This document shows, one piece after another, positions 38,264 to 48,137 of a DNA stretch of 64,000 nt. The translations under genes and the position numbers were made by a program. The notes beneath the pieces are model-generated. The model was not told the DNA's origin and searched no databases. It saw only the letters and a program-made list of their open reading frames with translations. Position 1 is the stretch's first letter. Each line of letters starts with the position of its first letter. The DNA comes from Microvirga flavescens (GTDB taxonomy: Bacteria; Pseudomonadota; Alphaproteobacteria; Rhizobiales; Beijerinckiaceae), in contig NZ_QMKH01000006.1 in assembly GCF_003290125.1 (NCBI RefSeq), positions 124,001 to 188,000 of the forward strand. Reading direction: 5' to 3'.

Positions 38264-39655
38264 TCACCCCACCTCAATCCACGTCCACAACCCGGCATCG
38301 AACCGCTCCATCACGGTCGAGGCCAGCAGCCATTTGCCGGGGTTGTCGGCGATGAAGGCGATGCGGATGGTTCGGTTTTCCGGCACCTGCACCGTATCCA
38401 GCCAGTAAGGCTCCCAGCCGTCGTCGAGGGCGTGGAGGAGGCGGAAGACGTGGCCGTGGAGGTGGAAGGGCTGCGTGAGTGGCGTGTTGTTCGTCAGGGT
38501 AAGGACGACGGGCGCGCCACGTCTGACTTTCGCCAGAGGGGGCATGCCCACCGTTCCGGCCTTGCCGTTGATGGTCCAGCGGGCGGACGTCCCGGCCTCG
38601 CGGGCTTCAATCGTCACATCCTTGCGGATAGCGTTCTGAAGCTTGATCTCGGTCGGGAGATTTTTGTTTTCCGGCAAAGGGGTTAACGGAGGAAGCTCAG
38701 AGCGTTTCTCGCCAACGGTGGTGAATTGGACGAGGGCCATTCCATCCCCGATCTGGGCGATGACCGAGCCGGTGGCGCCGGCCTCCGTGGGAAGATCCAG
38801 CATCACGTCGTAGCGGGTGCCGGGCGGGAACGGCAGGGAGGCTCTCAAGGGCTCGAAGGTGTCGGTCGGCTGGCCGTCGATGGCGATCACGTAGGGTTTC
38901 AACTGGTCGAAGCGCAGCCGCATGGTGCGGGCGTTGCAGGCATTGGCGAGGCGCAGGCGGATACGGCTTCCCGGCGCGGCTTCGATTTTCAGCGGGACAG
39001 TTTGGCGGTTGACGGTGAGGAGATTGCCGAGGCGGCCCGAGACCGAGGCTTCCGCCGCAGGTTCGAAGGCCGCGAGCGTGCCGTCGTCGGCCAGCTTCCA
39101 GTCGTCGATCAGGAGGGCGATGTCCCGGTCCGCGTGCGGTGGCACTTTTTCCTCGACTATGAGGAGGCCGGTCAGTCCGCGTTCCGCCGGTTCGGCGCTT
39201 CCTCCGATGATGCAAGGGCGGATCAGAAACGTCCCCGGGTCCGGCGGGGTCATGCAATAGGAGAAATCCTCGCCTGAAAGGATCGGCTCCTGCGTGAGGC
39301 CGCCGACGCCGTCCATAGCGTTCTCCCCCCGGACGCCATGCCAATGGAGGGAGAGCGGCTTGGGGGTACGGTTTTGCAGTTTGAGGCAGAATTCTTCGCC
39401 TGCTGTGATTTTCAGGACCCCGGGACTGAAATCGCCCGGCTGAAACCACAATTCGGCTTCCCTCCGCGAGTCGGGCTTGAGGCGGGAAGGGGTGGGGGTC
39501 GCAAGCCAGATCCACACCGCGTCGCCTGTCGGGCGAGGCTTATCTTCTTTCTTAGATTGCGACGCTAGTGCATTGTTTTTGAGTGAAAAAGCGCTGATTG
39601 CCAATCCCGCCCCAAACAGGCGCCGCGTCGGCTGGAATGGATGGTGACGGGGCAT
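38264..39655 (-). CDS. Multicopper-oxidase-like protein lacking most copper ligands
   Basis: A 463-residue cupredoxin-domain protein with a twin-arginine-like N-terminus (TRRLFGAGLAISAF). The fold is that of a three-domain multicopper oxidase and the first motif HWHG is intact. The second motif, normally HSH, reads RPC (TFLIRPC). In the third the leading His of HPxHLHGH is Gln (TQPFHLHGH). In the fourth, the HCH...H ligands become AST...R (LLASTVMERFDAGL). Type 1 copper and most of the trinuclear site are therefore lost. The E. coli cell-division protein FtsP/SufI is a known copper-free relative of this fold, so a structural role is plausible. AAAGGAA precedes the start at 39655. Confidence 0.82.
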   Translation of the reverse strand: MPRHHPFQPTRRLFGAGLAISAFSLKNNALASQSKKEDKPRPTGDAVWIWLATPTPSRLKPDSRREAELWFQPGDFSPGVLKITAGEEFCLKLQNRTPKPLSLHWHGVRGENAMDGVGGLTQEPILSGEDFSYCMTPPDPGTFLIRPCIIGGSAEPAERGLTGLLIVEEKVPPHADRDIALLIDDWKLADDGTLAAFEPAAEASVSGRLGNLLTVNRQTVPLKIEAAPGSRIRLRLANACNARTMRLRFDQLKPYVIAIDGQPTDTFEPLRASLPFPPGTRYDVMLDLPTEAGATGSVIAQIGDGMALVQFTTVGEKRSELPPLTPLPENKNLPTEIKLQNAIRKDVTIEAREAGTSARWTINGKAGTVGMPPLAKVRRGAPVVLTLTNNTPLTQPFHLHGHVFRLLHALDDGWEPYWLDTVQVPENRTIRIAFIADNPGKWLLASTVMERFDAGLWTWIEVG

Positions 39656-39832
39656 CACTGCGTTCCTTTCAAGGGATTGCGCCAAGAGGCTGCCCGCAGC
39701 CTTCGGGGCCAGATAGCCCACCCGGTAGCCCACGCCAGCGGGGATCGCGAACTTTTTTGATGCGTCGGCTTGCAAAGATGCTATAGAGCCGCGTCCCGGA
39801 CGAGGGTGGTGCTTCGTGCGCCGCCTTTCCGC

Positions 39833-39917
39833 GCGGGCGTGGCGGAATTGGTAGACGCACTGGATTTAGGTTCCAGCGGCGAAAGTCGTGGGGGTTCGAG
39901 TCCCTCCGCCCGCACCA
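39833..39917 (+). tRNA. tRNA-Leu (anticodon UAG)
   Basis: An 85-base tRNA with CCA encoded. The acceptor stem GCGGGCG pairs with CGCCCGC (39907-39913). The anticodon stem CTGGA/TCCAG encloses loop TTTAGGT giving UAG. A variable arm of class II length is present, and the T arm is GGGGGTTCGAGTCCCTC. A TATAGA-like box at about 39782 may be its -10. Confidence 0.96.
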
Positions 39918-40032
39918 ATCTCGCCAAGGGTTGGTATCCGGATGGTTTCTCTGGATCGGGGTGTGGGCGTGCCGCCGTCCCGTCCGGAGCCTGGGATGAC
40001 ATTTTTTCAAGTGAGCGAAGGCAGTTAACATC

Positions 40033-41439
40033 ATGCAGGTGACGGAAACTCTGTCCCAGGGCCTGAAGAGAGAATTCAAGGTCGTGCTTCCGGTGGCTGA
40101 ACTGGAGCAGCGTCTCAGCAGCGAGCTGGAGAACATCAAGGGTCGCGTGCGGATCGACGGGTTCCGCCCCGGCAAGGTGCCGCTGGCGCACCTTCGCCGT
40201 GTGTATGGCCGCTCGGTCATGGGCGACGTGGTGCAGAACGCCGTCAACGAGGCGAACCGCAAGATCGTCGAGGACAACAAGCTCAAGCTCGCCTTCGAGC
40301 CGCAGGTCGTCTTCCCGGAAGACAAGGCCGAGATCGAGAACATCATGAGCGCCAAGGGTGACCTGGCTTTCACGGTGGCTATCGAAGTTCTTCCGACCTT
40401 TGAGATCGCCGACATTTCCGGCGTGACGGTCAAGAAGCCGGTCACCAAGGTGACCGATGAGGAGATCAACGAATCGCTGACCCGCATGGCGAAGCAGAAC
40501 GCCACCTTCGAAACCAAGAAGGGCAAGGCTGCCGCAGGCGACCGCGTGGTGACCGATTTCGTCGGCCGCATCGACGGCGAGGAGTTCCAGGGCGGCAAGG
40601 GCGAGGACGTCCGCGTCGAGCTCGGCTCCAACACCTTCATCCCCGGCTTCGAGGATCAGCTCATCGGCCTCAAGGCCGGCGACACCAAGCTGGTGAAGGT
40701 CGCGTTCCCCGTGAACTACATGGCCGCCCACCTGGCCGGTAAGGACGCGGAATTCGACGTCACCGTGAAGGAGGTCGAGGCTCCCGGCGAGTTGAAGATC
40801 GATGACGAGCTCGCCAAGGGCTTCGGCATGGAATCCCTCGACAAGCTGAAGGAAGCCATCTCGAGCGCCATCCAGCGCGATTTCGACGCCCAGTCCCGCC
40901 GCAAGGTGAAGAAGGACCTGCTCGACGCGCTCGACGGCAAGTACAGCTTCGAGCTGCCCCAGGGCCTCGTGGAGCAGGAATTCAACGCGATCTGGGCTCA
41001 GGTCGACGGCGAGATGAAGGCCAACAAGCGCACCTTCGCCGACGAAGAGACCACCGAGGAGGAGGCCAAGGCCGATTATCGCAAGATCGCCGAGCGCCGC
41101 GTGCGCCTTGGCCTGGTCCTTGCGCAGATCGGTGAGAAGGCCGATATCAAGATCGCCGACGACGAGGTCACCCAGGCGCTCATCGAGCGGGTGCGTCAGT
41201 ATCCCGGCCAGGAAAAGCAGGTGTGGGAATTCTACCAGAAGAATCCCCAGGCACTGGCTGAGATCCGTGCCCCGCTGTTCGAAGAGAAGGTGGTCGACCA
41301 CCTCCTTTCTCAGGTAAAGGTGGTGGACGAATCCGTGTCTAAGGACGAGCTGTTCGCCGACGAGGAGTCCGAAGAGGGCGAGTCGAAGGGGAAGGGCAAA
41401 TCCACCAAGGGCGGAAAAAAGGCCAGCAAGAGCGAGTAA
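40033..41439 (+). CDS. tig: Trigger factor
   Basis: Ribosome-bound chaperone and peptidyl-prolyl isomerase that meets nascent chains. The 468 residues contain the ribosome-binding signature GFRPGKVP (about 40-47), the FKBP-type PPIase domain (about 155-245, [19 protein letters not shown]) and a C-terminal helical chaperone domain. The tail is Lys/Ser/Glu-rich and longer than in E. coli. It heads the tig-clpP-clpX-lon block, a widespread arrangement. Confidence 0.96.
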   Translation: MQVTETLSQGLKREFKVVLPVAELEQRLSSELENIKGRVRIDGFRPGKVPLAHLRRVYGRSVMGDVVQNAVNEANRKIVEDNKLKLAFEPQVVFPEDKAEIENIMSAKGDLAFTVAIEVLPTFEIADISGVTVKKPVTKVTDEEINESLTRMAKQNATFETKKGKAAAGDRVVTDFVGRIDGEEFQGGKGEDVRVELGSNTFIPGFEDQLIGLKAGDTKLVKVAFPVNYMAAHLAGKDAEFDVTVKEVEAPGELKIDDELAKGFGMESLDKLKEAISSAIQRDFDAQSRRKVKKDLLDALDGKYSFELPQGLVEQEFNAIWAQVDGEMKANKRTFADEETTEEEAKADYRKIAERRVRLGLVLAQIGEKADIKIADDEVTQALIERVRQYPGQEKQVWEFYQKNPQALAEIRAPLFEEKVVDHLLSQVKVVDESVSKDELFADEESEEGESKGKGKSTKGGKKASKSE

Positions 41440-41478
41440 CTGCCCGTTAAGGCGTCTCGCTGTTTGCATCTAATCTTT

Positions 41479-41500
41479 CGGCTGCGCATCCGCGCAGCCG
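41479..41500 (+). other. Hairpin in the tig-clpP spacer
   Basis: A nine-bp perfect stem (CGGCTGCGC with GCGCAGCCG) has a four-base loop and no following T-run, so it is unlikely to be a terminator. It ends five bases before the clpP ribosome site and might be an mRNA-processing or stability element. Confidence 0.45.
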
Positions 41501-41519
41501 ACTCAGGAGCAGTGAGACG

Positions 41520-42152
41520 ATGAGAGATCCGATAGAGGTCTATAACAGCACGCTCGTGCCGATGGTGGTCGAGCAGTCGAACCGGGGCGAGCGTGCATTC
41601 GATATCTACTCGCGCCTTTTGCGTGAGCGGATTATTTTCCTTACGGGTCCGGTCGAAGACTATTCGGCCTCGCTGATCGTGGCGCAGCTTCTGTTCCTCG
41701 AGGCTGAGAACCCGAAGAAGGAAATCTCCTTCTACATCAACTCGCCCGGCGGCGTCGTGACCTCGGGCCTGTCGATCTACGACACCATGCAATTCATCCG
41801 TTGCCCGGTTTCGACGCTTTGCGTCGGCCAGGCCGCCTCAATGGGCTCGCTGCTGCTCTGCGCCGGCGAGAAGGACATGCGCTTTGCGCTGCCGAACGCC
41901 CGAATCATGGTTCACCAGCCCTCCGGCGGTTACCAGGGGCAGGTGACGGACATCATGATCCACGCCCGCGAGAGCGAAGCCCTCAAGCGCCGTCTCAACG
42001 AGATTTACGTGACCCACACCGGCAAGGACATCGAGGCGGTGGAGCGGGCGCTGGAGCGCGACAACTTCATGACCGCCGATGCAGCCAAGGAATTCGGCAT
42101 CATCGACCAGGTCATCGCCAAGCGGCCTGAGCCGGCCGCGCCGACGACCTAA
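41520..42152 (+). CDS. clpP: ATP-dependent Clp protease proteolytic subunit
   Basis: Tetradecameric serine protease that degrades proteins fed by ClpX or ClpA. The 210 residues carry the catalytic serine in [11 protein letters not shown] (about 107), the histidine in [10 protein letters not shown] (about 132) and the GVVTSG hairpin near the active site. AGGAG lies ten bases before the ATG. It is followed by a structured 334-bp spacer and clpX. Confidence 0.97.
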   Translation: MRDPIEVYNSTLVPMVVEQSNRGERAFDIYSRLLRERIIFLTGPVEDYSASLIVAQLLFLEAENPKKEISFYINSPGGVVTSGLSIYDTMQFIRCPVSTLCVGQAASMGSLLLCAGEKDMRFALPNARIMVHQPSGGYQGQVTDIMIHARESEALKRRLNEIYVTHTGKDIEAVERALERDNFMTADAAKEFGIIDQVIAKRPEPAAPTT

Positions 42153-42486
42153 AGGGGGCGGGGCCGGCGAAGCGGGGACGCCTCGCCGGTGGCCCACGCG
42201 AGGTTCAAGGATTCGGGCCGGGTCGTCTCTGCCTCTCGCAGACGATGTCCGGTCCGAATTATCCCGAATAACTGGGGATAAGGGTGGGCCCGGTGCGTCT
42301 TTTTAGCGTCAGGCCCCGTTTCTATTGATCGCGCGCAATTCGCGTGTTTGCATAGGGATTCGAGAAGCAACGCAAATGTGAGGCCTCGAATCGGCATCGG
42401 AACCTTTCATTAGCTTCGATGCTCCTACATTTAAGAGGTGCACGGTCGGCTAAGTTTCGTCCGGGCACTGATTGGAGATGTGATAA
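42153..42486 (+). other. 334-bp structured spacer between clpP and clpX
   Basis: No gene is seen. A long imperfect hairpin spans 42211-42259 (ATTCGG...CCGAAT at the base, GTCGTCT/AGACGAT inside). A second, TATCCC/GGGATA, spans 42260-42280, and a TCTTTTT run follows at 42299-42305. This could terminate clpP transcription, while the AT-richer 42330-42450 region may hold the clpX promoter. Confidence 0.5.
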
Positions 42487-43755
42487 ATGAGCAAGGCTGG
42501 CGGCAACGACTCCAAGAGCACGCTTTACTGCTCCTTCTGCGGCAAGAGCCAGCATGAGGTCCGTAAGCTGATCGCTGGCCCGACGGTGTTCATTTGCGAT
42601 GAATGCGTCGAGCTTTGCATGGACATCATCCGCGAGGAATCGAAATCCTCGCTCGTGAAATCCCGGGACGGCGTGCCGACCCCGAAGGAAATCAGCCGCG
42701 TTCTGGACGATTACGTGATCGGCCAGGAATACGCGAAGAAGGTTCTCTCGGTCGCGGTCCACAACCACTACAAGCGCCTCGCCCACGCGACGAAGCACAA
42801 CGACGTCGAGTTGGCGAAGTCCAACATCCTGCTGATTGGGCCGACCGGTTCGGGCAAGACCCTGCTCGCGCAGACCCTTGCCCGCATCCTCGATGTGCCC
42901 TTCACGATGGCTGACGCCACGACCCTCACCGAGGCGGGCTATGTGGGCGAGGATGTCGAAAATATCATCCTGAAGCTGCTCCAGGCCTCCGACTACAACG
43001 TCGAGCGGGCGCAGCGCGGCATCGTCTACATCGACGAGATCGACAAGATCTCCCGCAAGTCCGACAACCCCTCGATCACGCGGGACGTGTCGGGCGAGGG
43101 CGTGCAGCAGGCCCTGTTGAAGATCATGGAAGGCACCGTCGCGTCCGTGCCGCCGCAAGGGGGCCGCAAGCACCCGCAGCAGGAATTCCTGCAGGTGGAT
43201 ACGACGAATATCCTCTTCATCTGCGGCGGCGCGTTCGCCGGGCTGGAGCGGATCATCTCCGGACGCGGGAAGGGCACCTCCATCGGCTTCGGCGCTTCGG
43301 TGCAGGCGCCGGATGATCGCCGCACGGGCGAGATCTTCCGTGAGGTGGAGCCCGAGGATCTCTTGAAGTTCGGCCTCATCCCCGAATTCGTCGGCCGCCT
43401 GCCAGTTCTGGCGACCCTCGAGGATCTTGATGAGGAAGCGCTGAAGAAGATTCTGCAGGAGCCCAAGAACGCCCTGGTCAAGCAGTATCAACGTCTCTTC
43501 GAGATGGAGAACGTGCAGCTCACCTTCCAGGACGAGGCCCTTTCCCTCATTGCCCGCAAGGCCATCGAGCGCAGAACCGGCGCGCGCGGCCTGCGTTCGA
43601 TCATGGAGGGCATCCTGCTCGAGACCATGTACGACCTGCCGGGCCTCGACTCGGTGGAGCAGGTGGTCATCGGCCCCGAAGTCGTGGAAGGGAAGGCGAA
43701 GCCGCTCTTCATCCACGGCGACCGTGCCGACCAGACGGCGAGTGTCAGCGCCTGA
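42487..43755 (+). CDS. clpX: ATP-dependent Clp protease ATP-binding subunit ClpX
   Basis: AAA+ unfoldase that selects substrates for ClpP. The 422 residues have the N-terminal C4 zinc domain (CSFCGKS and CDECVELC, residues about 15-40), Walker A (GPTGSGKT), Walker B ([10 protein letters not shown]), the pore loop GYVGEDVE and the IGF loop ([10 protein letters not shown]) that docks on ClpP. Length and motif order are canonical. Confidence 0.97.
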   Translation: MSKAGGNDSKSTLYCSFCGKSQHEVRKLIAGPTVFICDECVELCMDIIREESKSSLVKSRDGVPTPKEISRVLDDYVIGQEYAKKVLSVAVHNHYKRLAHATKHNDVELAKSNILLIGPTGSGKTLLAQTLARILDVPFTMADATTLTEAGYVGEDVENIILKLLQASDYNVERAQRGIVYIDEIDKISRKSDNPSITRDVSGEGVQQALLKIMEGTVASVPPQGGRKHPQQEFLQVDTTNILFICGGAFAGLERIISGRGKGTSIGFGASVQAPDDRRTGEIFREVEPEDLLKFGLIPEFVGRLPVLATLEDLDEEALKKILQEPKNALVKQYQRLFEMENVQLTFQDEALSLIARKAIERRTGARGLRSIMEGILLETMYDLPGLDSVEQVVIGPEVVEGKAKPLFIHGDRADQTASVSA

Positions 43756-43965
43756 CGCCGACATGCGGCAAAGCGTGCCGGACCCAGCCTTGAAAGCCTG
43801 GGTTCGACACGCCACTTCATTACTCGCGTGGACATCGTCCGCTCATCCTTCGAGGGATGGTTCCACGTCCGGGCGCAGCCAAATCCCACAGCCTGAGCGC
43901 TCCGGTTCCCCGTTCGCAGGCCAGCTCAATCGAGGGGCAGGCGGACGACGTCGAAAGGAAGTCTC

Positions 43966-46389
43966 ATGACACAATCGAAGCCACGCCAGCCGATCGTTCC
44001 GGGTTCGACCGGGACATACGCTGTCCTGCCGTTGCGCGATATTGTCGTCTTTCCGCATATGATCGTGCCGCTCTTCGTGGGGCGCGAGAAGTCCATTCGG
44101 GCGCTGGAAGAGGTCGTCAAGGCCGACCGCCCGATCCTGCTTGCGACGCAGATCGATGCCACCGACGACGATCCGGCAACGGAGGCGATCTACAAGATCG
44201 GCACGCTCGCAAACGTGCTTCAACTCCTGAAGCTGCCCGACGGCACCGTGAAGGTGCTGGTCGAAGGCATGAGCCGCGCGAAGGTGAGCAACTACACCCG
44301 CACGGAAGAATTCTACGAAGCCGAGGCCGAAGCTCTCCCCGATGACATGGGAGATCAAATCGAGGCCGAGGCTCTTGCCCGCTCGGTGGTGTCCGAGTTC
44401 GAGAACTACGTGAAGCTCAACAAGAAGGTGTCGCCGGAAGTCGTTTCCGCAGTGACCCAGCTCGATGAACCCGCGAAGCTCGCCGACACCATCGCCTCGC
44501 ACCTCGCCATCAAGATCGCGGACAAGCAGGCTATCCTGGAGACCCCGACGGTCGCCGGTCGTCTCGAGAAGGTTCTCGGCATGATGGAGAGCGAAATCTC
44601 CGTCCTGCAGGTCGAGAAGCGGATCCGCACCCGCGTGAAGCGTCAGATGGAGAAGACGCAGCGCGAGTACTATCTCAACGAGCAGATGAAGGCGATCCAG
44701 AAGGAGCTCGGCGACGACGAAGGTCGCGACGAGTTGGCCGAGCTGGAAGAAAAGATCCAGAAGACCAAGCTCTCGAAGGAAGCCCGCGAGAAGGCGATGG
44801 GCGAGCTGAAGAAGCTGCGCCAGATGTCGCCGATGTCCGCGGAAGCGACCGTCGTGCGCAACTATCTCGACTGGCTGCTCGGCATTCCGTGGAACCGCCG
44901 TTCGAAGATGCGCAAGGATCTCAAGGGAGCGCAGGATCTGCTCGATGCGGATCACTACGGTCTCGACAAGGTCAAGGAACGCATCGTCGAGTATCTCGCC
45001 GTTCAGCAGCGCGCGAACAAGCTGACGGGCCCGATCCTCTGCCTCGTCGGTCCTCCCGGCGTCGGCAAGACCTCGCTCGGCAAGTCGCTCGCCAAGGCGA
45101 CGGGGCGCGAGTTCGTGCGCATGTCGCTCGGCGGCGTTCGCGATGAGTCCGAGATCCGCGGTCACCGCCGCACGTATATCGGCTCGATGCCCGGCAAGAT
45201 CATCCAGTCGATGCGCAAGGCGAAGACGTCCAACCCGCTCATCCTGCTCGATGAGATCGACAAGATGGGCATGGACTTCCGTGGCGATCCGTCGGCGGCT
45301 CTGCTCGAGGTTCTCGATCCTGAGCAGAACAACACCTTCAACGATCATTACCTCGAGGTCGACTACGACCTGTCGAACGTGATGTTCGTGACGACCGCCA
45401 ACACGCTGAACATCCCGGCGCCTCTTCTCGACCGCATGGAAGTGATCCGCATCGCGGGTTACACCGAGGAAGAGAAGGCGGAGATCGCCCGCACGCACCT
45501 GATCCCCTCGGCCATGAAGAAGCATGGCCTCGCGGACAAGGAATGGTCGATCACCGACGAGGGTCTCTTGATGCTGATCCGCCGCTACACCCGCGAAGCG
45601 GGCGTGCGTAACCTTGAGCGCGAAGTCGCCAACCTGGCCCGCAAGGCCGTGAAGGAGATTTTGCTCAACAAGGTCAAGAAGGTTCAGGTCAGCCCGGACA
45701 ACATCGCCGAGTTCTTAGGACCGCCGCGCTACCGTTATGGCGAGGTGGAAGCCGAGGACATGGTCGGTGCCGTTACGGGCCTTGCATGGACGGAAGTGGG
45801 CGGCGAGTTGCTGACCATCGAAGGCATCATGATGCCCGGCAAGGGCAAGATGACCGTCACCGGCAACCTGCGTGACGTGATGAAGGAATCGATTTCCGCG
45901 GCGGCGTCCTACGTTCGCTCGCGCGCCGTCGATTTCGGTGTCGAGCCTCCGCTGTTCGACCGTCGCGACATTCACGTCCACGTGCCGGAAGGCGCGACGC
46001 CGAAGGATGGTCCCTCGGCCGGTATCGCGATGGCCACCGCCATCGTCTCCGTCATCACGGGCATTCCGGTCCGCCGGGATATCGCGATGACGGGCGAGGT
46101 GACCTTGCGCGGCCGCGTGCTGCCCATCGGCGGGTTGAAGGAGAAGCTTCTGGCGGCCCTCAGGGGCGGCATGAAGAAGGTCCTGATCCCCGAGGAGAAC
46201 ACCAAGGACTTGGTCGATCTCCCGGCCAGTGTGAAGAACGGCCTCGAAATCGTGCCGGTCTCGCGCATGGATCAGGTTCTCGAGCACGCCTTGACCCGCA
46301 AGCCTGAACCGATCGAATGGGAGGAGGGAAGCGTGCTTCCGAAGACCTCCGCTGCCGACGACGAATCGGTCGGCGTGATCGCCCATTGA
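43966..46389 (+). CDS. lon: ATP-dependent protease Lon
   Basis: Hexameric AAA+ protease that removes misfolded and regulatory proteins. The 807 residues contain the N-terminal substrate domain, Walker A (GPPGVGKTS), Walker B (ILLDEIDKM) and the proteolytic domain with the Ser-Lys dyad: [14 protein letters not shown] (serine about 684) and [12 protein letters not shown] (lysine about 725). CGAAAGGAAG precedes the ATG. A CTTGAAA-containing inverted repeat at 43783-43802, upstream, is a weak heat-shock promoter candidate. Confidence 0.97.
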   Translation: MTQSKPRQPIVPGSTGTYAVLPLRDIVVFPHMIVPLFVGREKSIRALEEVVKADRPILLATQIDATDDDPATEAIYKIGTLANVLQLLKLPDGTVKVLVEGMSRAKVSNYTRTEEFYEAEAEALPDDMGDQIEAEALARSVVSEFENYVKLNKKVSPEVVSAVTQLDEPAKLADTIASHLAIKIADKQAILETPTVAGRLEKVLGMMESEISVLQVEKRIRTRVKRQMEKTQREYYLNEQMKAIQKELGDDEGRDELAELEEKIQKTKLSKEAREKAMGELKKLRQMSPMSAEATVVRNYLDWLLGIPWNRRSKMRKDLKGAQDLLDADHYGLDKVKERIVEYLAVQQRANKLTGPILCLVGPPGVGKTSLGKSLAKATGREFVRMSLGGVRDESEIRGHRRTYIGSMPGKIIQSMRKAKTSNPLILLDEIDKMGMDFRGDPSAALLEVLDPEQNNTFNDHYLEVDYDLSNVMFVTTANTLNIPAPLLDRMEVIRIAGYTEEEKAEIARTHLIPSAMKKHGLADKEWSITDEGLLMLIRRYTREAGVRNLEREVANLARKAVKEILLNKVKKVQVSPDNIAEFLGPPRYRYGEVEAEDMVGAVTGLAWTEVGGELLTIEGIMMPGKGKMTVTGNLRDVMKESISAAASYVRSRAVDFGVEPPLFDRRDIHVHVPEGATPKDGPSAGIAMATAIVSVITGIPVRRDIAMTGEVTLRGRVLPIGGLKEKLLAALRGGMKKVLIPEENTKDLVDLPASVKNGLEIVPVSRMDQVLEHALTRKPEPIEWEEGSVLPKTSAADDESVGVIAH

Positions 46390-46417
46390 TAGTTGCCGTT
46401 ACGGCATTTTCAGAAAA

Positions 46418-46451
46418 AGCCCCCGGATGATGAATCCGGGGGCTTCTTTTT
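46418..46451 (+). terminator. Rho-independent terminator of lon
   Basis: An 11-bp perfect stem (AGCCCCCGGAT at 46418-46428 with 46434-46444) has a five-base loop and is followed by TCTTTTTG. The A-run on the left also allows function on the other strand. Confidence 0.9.
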
Positions 46452-46590
46452 GATGTGGACTGTCGAAAAATGGCTCATTCTAGCCGTTTCAGGGGTTGCA
46501 TGCGGGTTGGCTTTAGGTCACACGGTTCATCCCTGAAGCGGCGGCCAGCATACTCAATCCGAGCTGCCGCGATCATTGGAGGTTAAGGAT

Positions 46591-46869
46591 ATGAATAAAG
46601 GCGAGCTCGTTGCTGCCGTGGCCGATAAGGTCGGTTTGTCCAAGGGTCAGGCTGGCGAAGCCATCGACGCCGCCATCGAGGCCATCACCGGCGCTCTGAA
46701 GAAGGGCGACGAGGTCAAGATCGTTGGTTTCGGCACCTTTGTCGTGACGAACCGCGCCGCTGGCGAAGCGCGCAACCCGCGCACCGGCGAGAAGGTCAAG
46801 GTTCCGGCTTCGAAGACCCCGAAGTTCCGCGCTGGCGCGGGCCTGAAGGACGCCGTGAACGGCAAGTAA
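46591..46869 (+). CDS. hupB: DNA-binding protein HU
   Basis: Small nucleoid protein that bends and compacts DNA. The 92 residues show the HU fold with the minor-groove arm region GFGTFVVTNRAAGEARNPRTG and the C-terminal KTPKFRAGAGLKDAVN. The start at 46591 has GGAGG and AAGGA upstream; an in-frame upstream start at 46576 has none. Its position after lon is a conserved order. Confidence 0.96.
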   Translation: MNKGELVAAVADKVGLSKGQAGEAIDAAIEAITGALKKGDEVKIVGFGTFVVTNRAAGEARNPRTGEKVKVPASKTPKFRAGAGLKDAVNGK

Positions 46870-46903
46870 TCTCTTTTTCGATTACGTTTTTGCCTAACGA
46901 GGG

Positions 46904-46938
46904 CCGGCAGCGCTTGCGTTGTCGGTCTTCTCTTTTTA
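46904..46938 (+). terminator. Terminator of hupB
   Basis: CCGGCAGCGC pairs with GCGTTGTCGG (46904-46925, with two G-U pairs and a tight loop), followed by TCTTCTCTTTTTA. It lies 35 bp after the hupB stop and before tRNA-Val. Confidence 0.65.
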
Positions 46939-46996
46939 TGTCGTAGCATCTTCAACCGCACGATCCGGCGTATGAGCGCTCGGTCGAAAGCGGCGA

Positions 46997-47072
46997 GGGC
47001 GGTTAGCTCAGTTGGTAGAGCATCTCGTTTACACCGAGAGGGTCGGCGGTTCGAGCCCGTCACCGCCCACCA
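46997..47072 (+). tRNA. tRNA-Val (anticodon UAC)
   Basis: A 76-base tRNA with CCA encoded. The acceptor GGGCGGT pairs with ACCGCCC, the D stem is GCTC/GAGC, and the anticodon stem TCTCG/CGAGA encloses TTTACAC giving UAC. The T arm is GGCGGTTCGAGCCCGTC with one G-U pair. Confidence 0.97.
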
Positions 47073-47234
47073 TTTCTCAAGCCGGATCCCGGCTCCTCTT
47101 CTGAACATTGCACGCGCTCTGCGCGATTGATCGACAAGCCATGCGGCATGCTCCGATGTGTCGCAGTGTAACGATATTAACTTTTCTTTAACCATGCTCC
47201 TGTATTGATTTGTTCATAGTGGAGGATTTTTCAG

Positions 47235-47369
47235 ATGTCCGTACTCCTGATCGGCGTTGTTTTCATTTCCTCGACCTGCCTCGTCTCGATCCCCCTCATT
47301 CGGATGTGGGGGCTTCCTCCAGATGAGATCCGCACGGGTCATGCGGGGCCTACACTCGCGCCGCGTTGA
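47235..47369 (+). CDS. Micropeptide A: 44-residue single-membrane-segment protein
   Basis: A 44-codon frame from ATG 47235 to TGA 47369, preceded by GGAGG at 47221-47225 with ideal spacing. The product begins MSVLLIGVVFISSTCLVSIP, one hydrophobic segment, then a short RMWG-containing polar tail ending GPTLAPR. A paralogue of the same length lies 0.9 kb downstream with about 26 of 43 residues identical, which strongly supports that both are real genes. I do not recognise a family. The product is probably inserted in the inner membrane. The AT-rich 47160-47215 stretch is the likely promoter. Confidence 0.68.
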   Translation: MSVLLIGVVFISSTCLVSIPLIRMWGLPPDEIRTGHAGPTLAPR

Positions 47370-47734
47370 TCGGGCCACACGTCTCTCGAACGCGAAAGCT
47401 TTCAACCTGGTCCCCCCAAAGATCGGCCCGCCGCGAGTTTGCCGGGATCGAGCCGCTAAAGCGTTGGGGCGGCCTGTGTCTTCGGGCGCGCGCCCATGCG
47501 GATCGTTCTTGCTCGATCGCTGTCTTGTCCTGTGACGTCGCAGCCACTCACGTCATCGCCGACCGCGCACCTCAAGACAGCCCCGATAAACGCTTGGTAT
47601 CCTCTCCCGCTTCGAAGGCCTGGAGTGTCGGTCTCTCTTGATTCCCGCCCGGATTGGGCCCCGTAGATTCGCATGGAGCCTCATGAAGGCCCGCGTGGCA
47701 TGTGTTCGATTTCAAGTTCGAGACGAGCCACGCG

Positions 47735-47990
47735 ATGTCGATCCGAGTCATTTCCACGGTGCAACCCACGCAGACGGCTGCGGGCGTTCATGCCGCAGTC
47801 GCCAGCTCAGGCGTTTTCTCATGATCGAGACGTTGGGATCTCTCTCGGCCACCGGCGCCGGTGCCAACGGCATTCGCGGGGCGGTGGGAGCCCTGGCCGT
47901 GACCGTCGCGGGAAGCGTGTCTGCCGCGAATTATGGGATTTATGCGAGTAGCGGCAGCAATTCGTTACATGTTGCAACCGGAGGCCCCGA
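47735..47990 (+). pseudogene. Remnant resembling autotransporter passenger repeats
   Basis: Two overlapping short frames (47735-47824 and from 47821) together read AAGVHAAVASSG, then ETLGSLSATGAGANGIRG and VAGSVSAANYGIYASSGSNS. This alternating Gly/Ser/Ala pattern with xGIxAxSxG steps resembles passenger repeats of autotransporter adhesins. The stretch is about 85 residues, crosses a frame change, and has no signal peptide or barrel nearby. I read it as a decayed fragment; chance resemblance is possible. The rest of 47370-48137 holds nothing I can name. Confidence 0.35.
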
Positions 47991-48137
47991 GCCCCGGCAA
48001 GCTCCGCGCAGCCTTCTAAGGCTAACCATTGCCGCAGAATTCGGTTGCGCTTCGGCGGCAGCTCCGCCAAACAATGTTGCAATGCAACTGAGTTTCGTTA
48101 GTCGTATTCTATCCTTTGCGAATCGGAGGCCCTGACG

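Noticed and set aside
43843-45525. A 560-codon minus-strand frame antisense to lon (similar ones oppose tig, nuoC-nuoD, glnA and rne)
   Set aside because: Shadow frames of strongly biased genes; none has family resemblance or a start context.
47638-48135. A 165-codon frame spanning the autotransporter-like fragment
   Set aside because: Only the central part shows any pattern; both ends look random, the start lacks support, and the similarity crosses frames.
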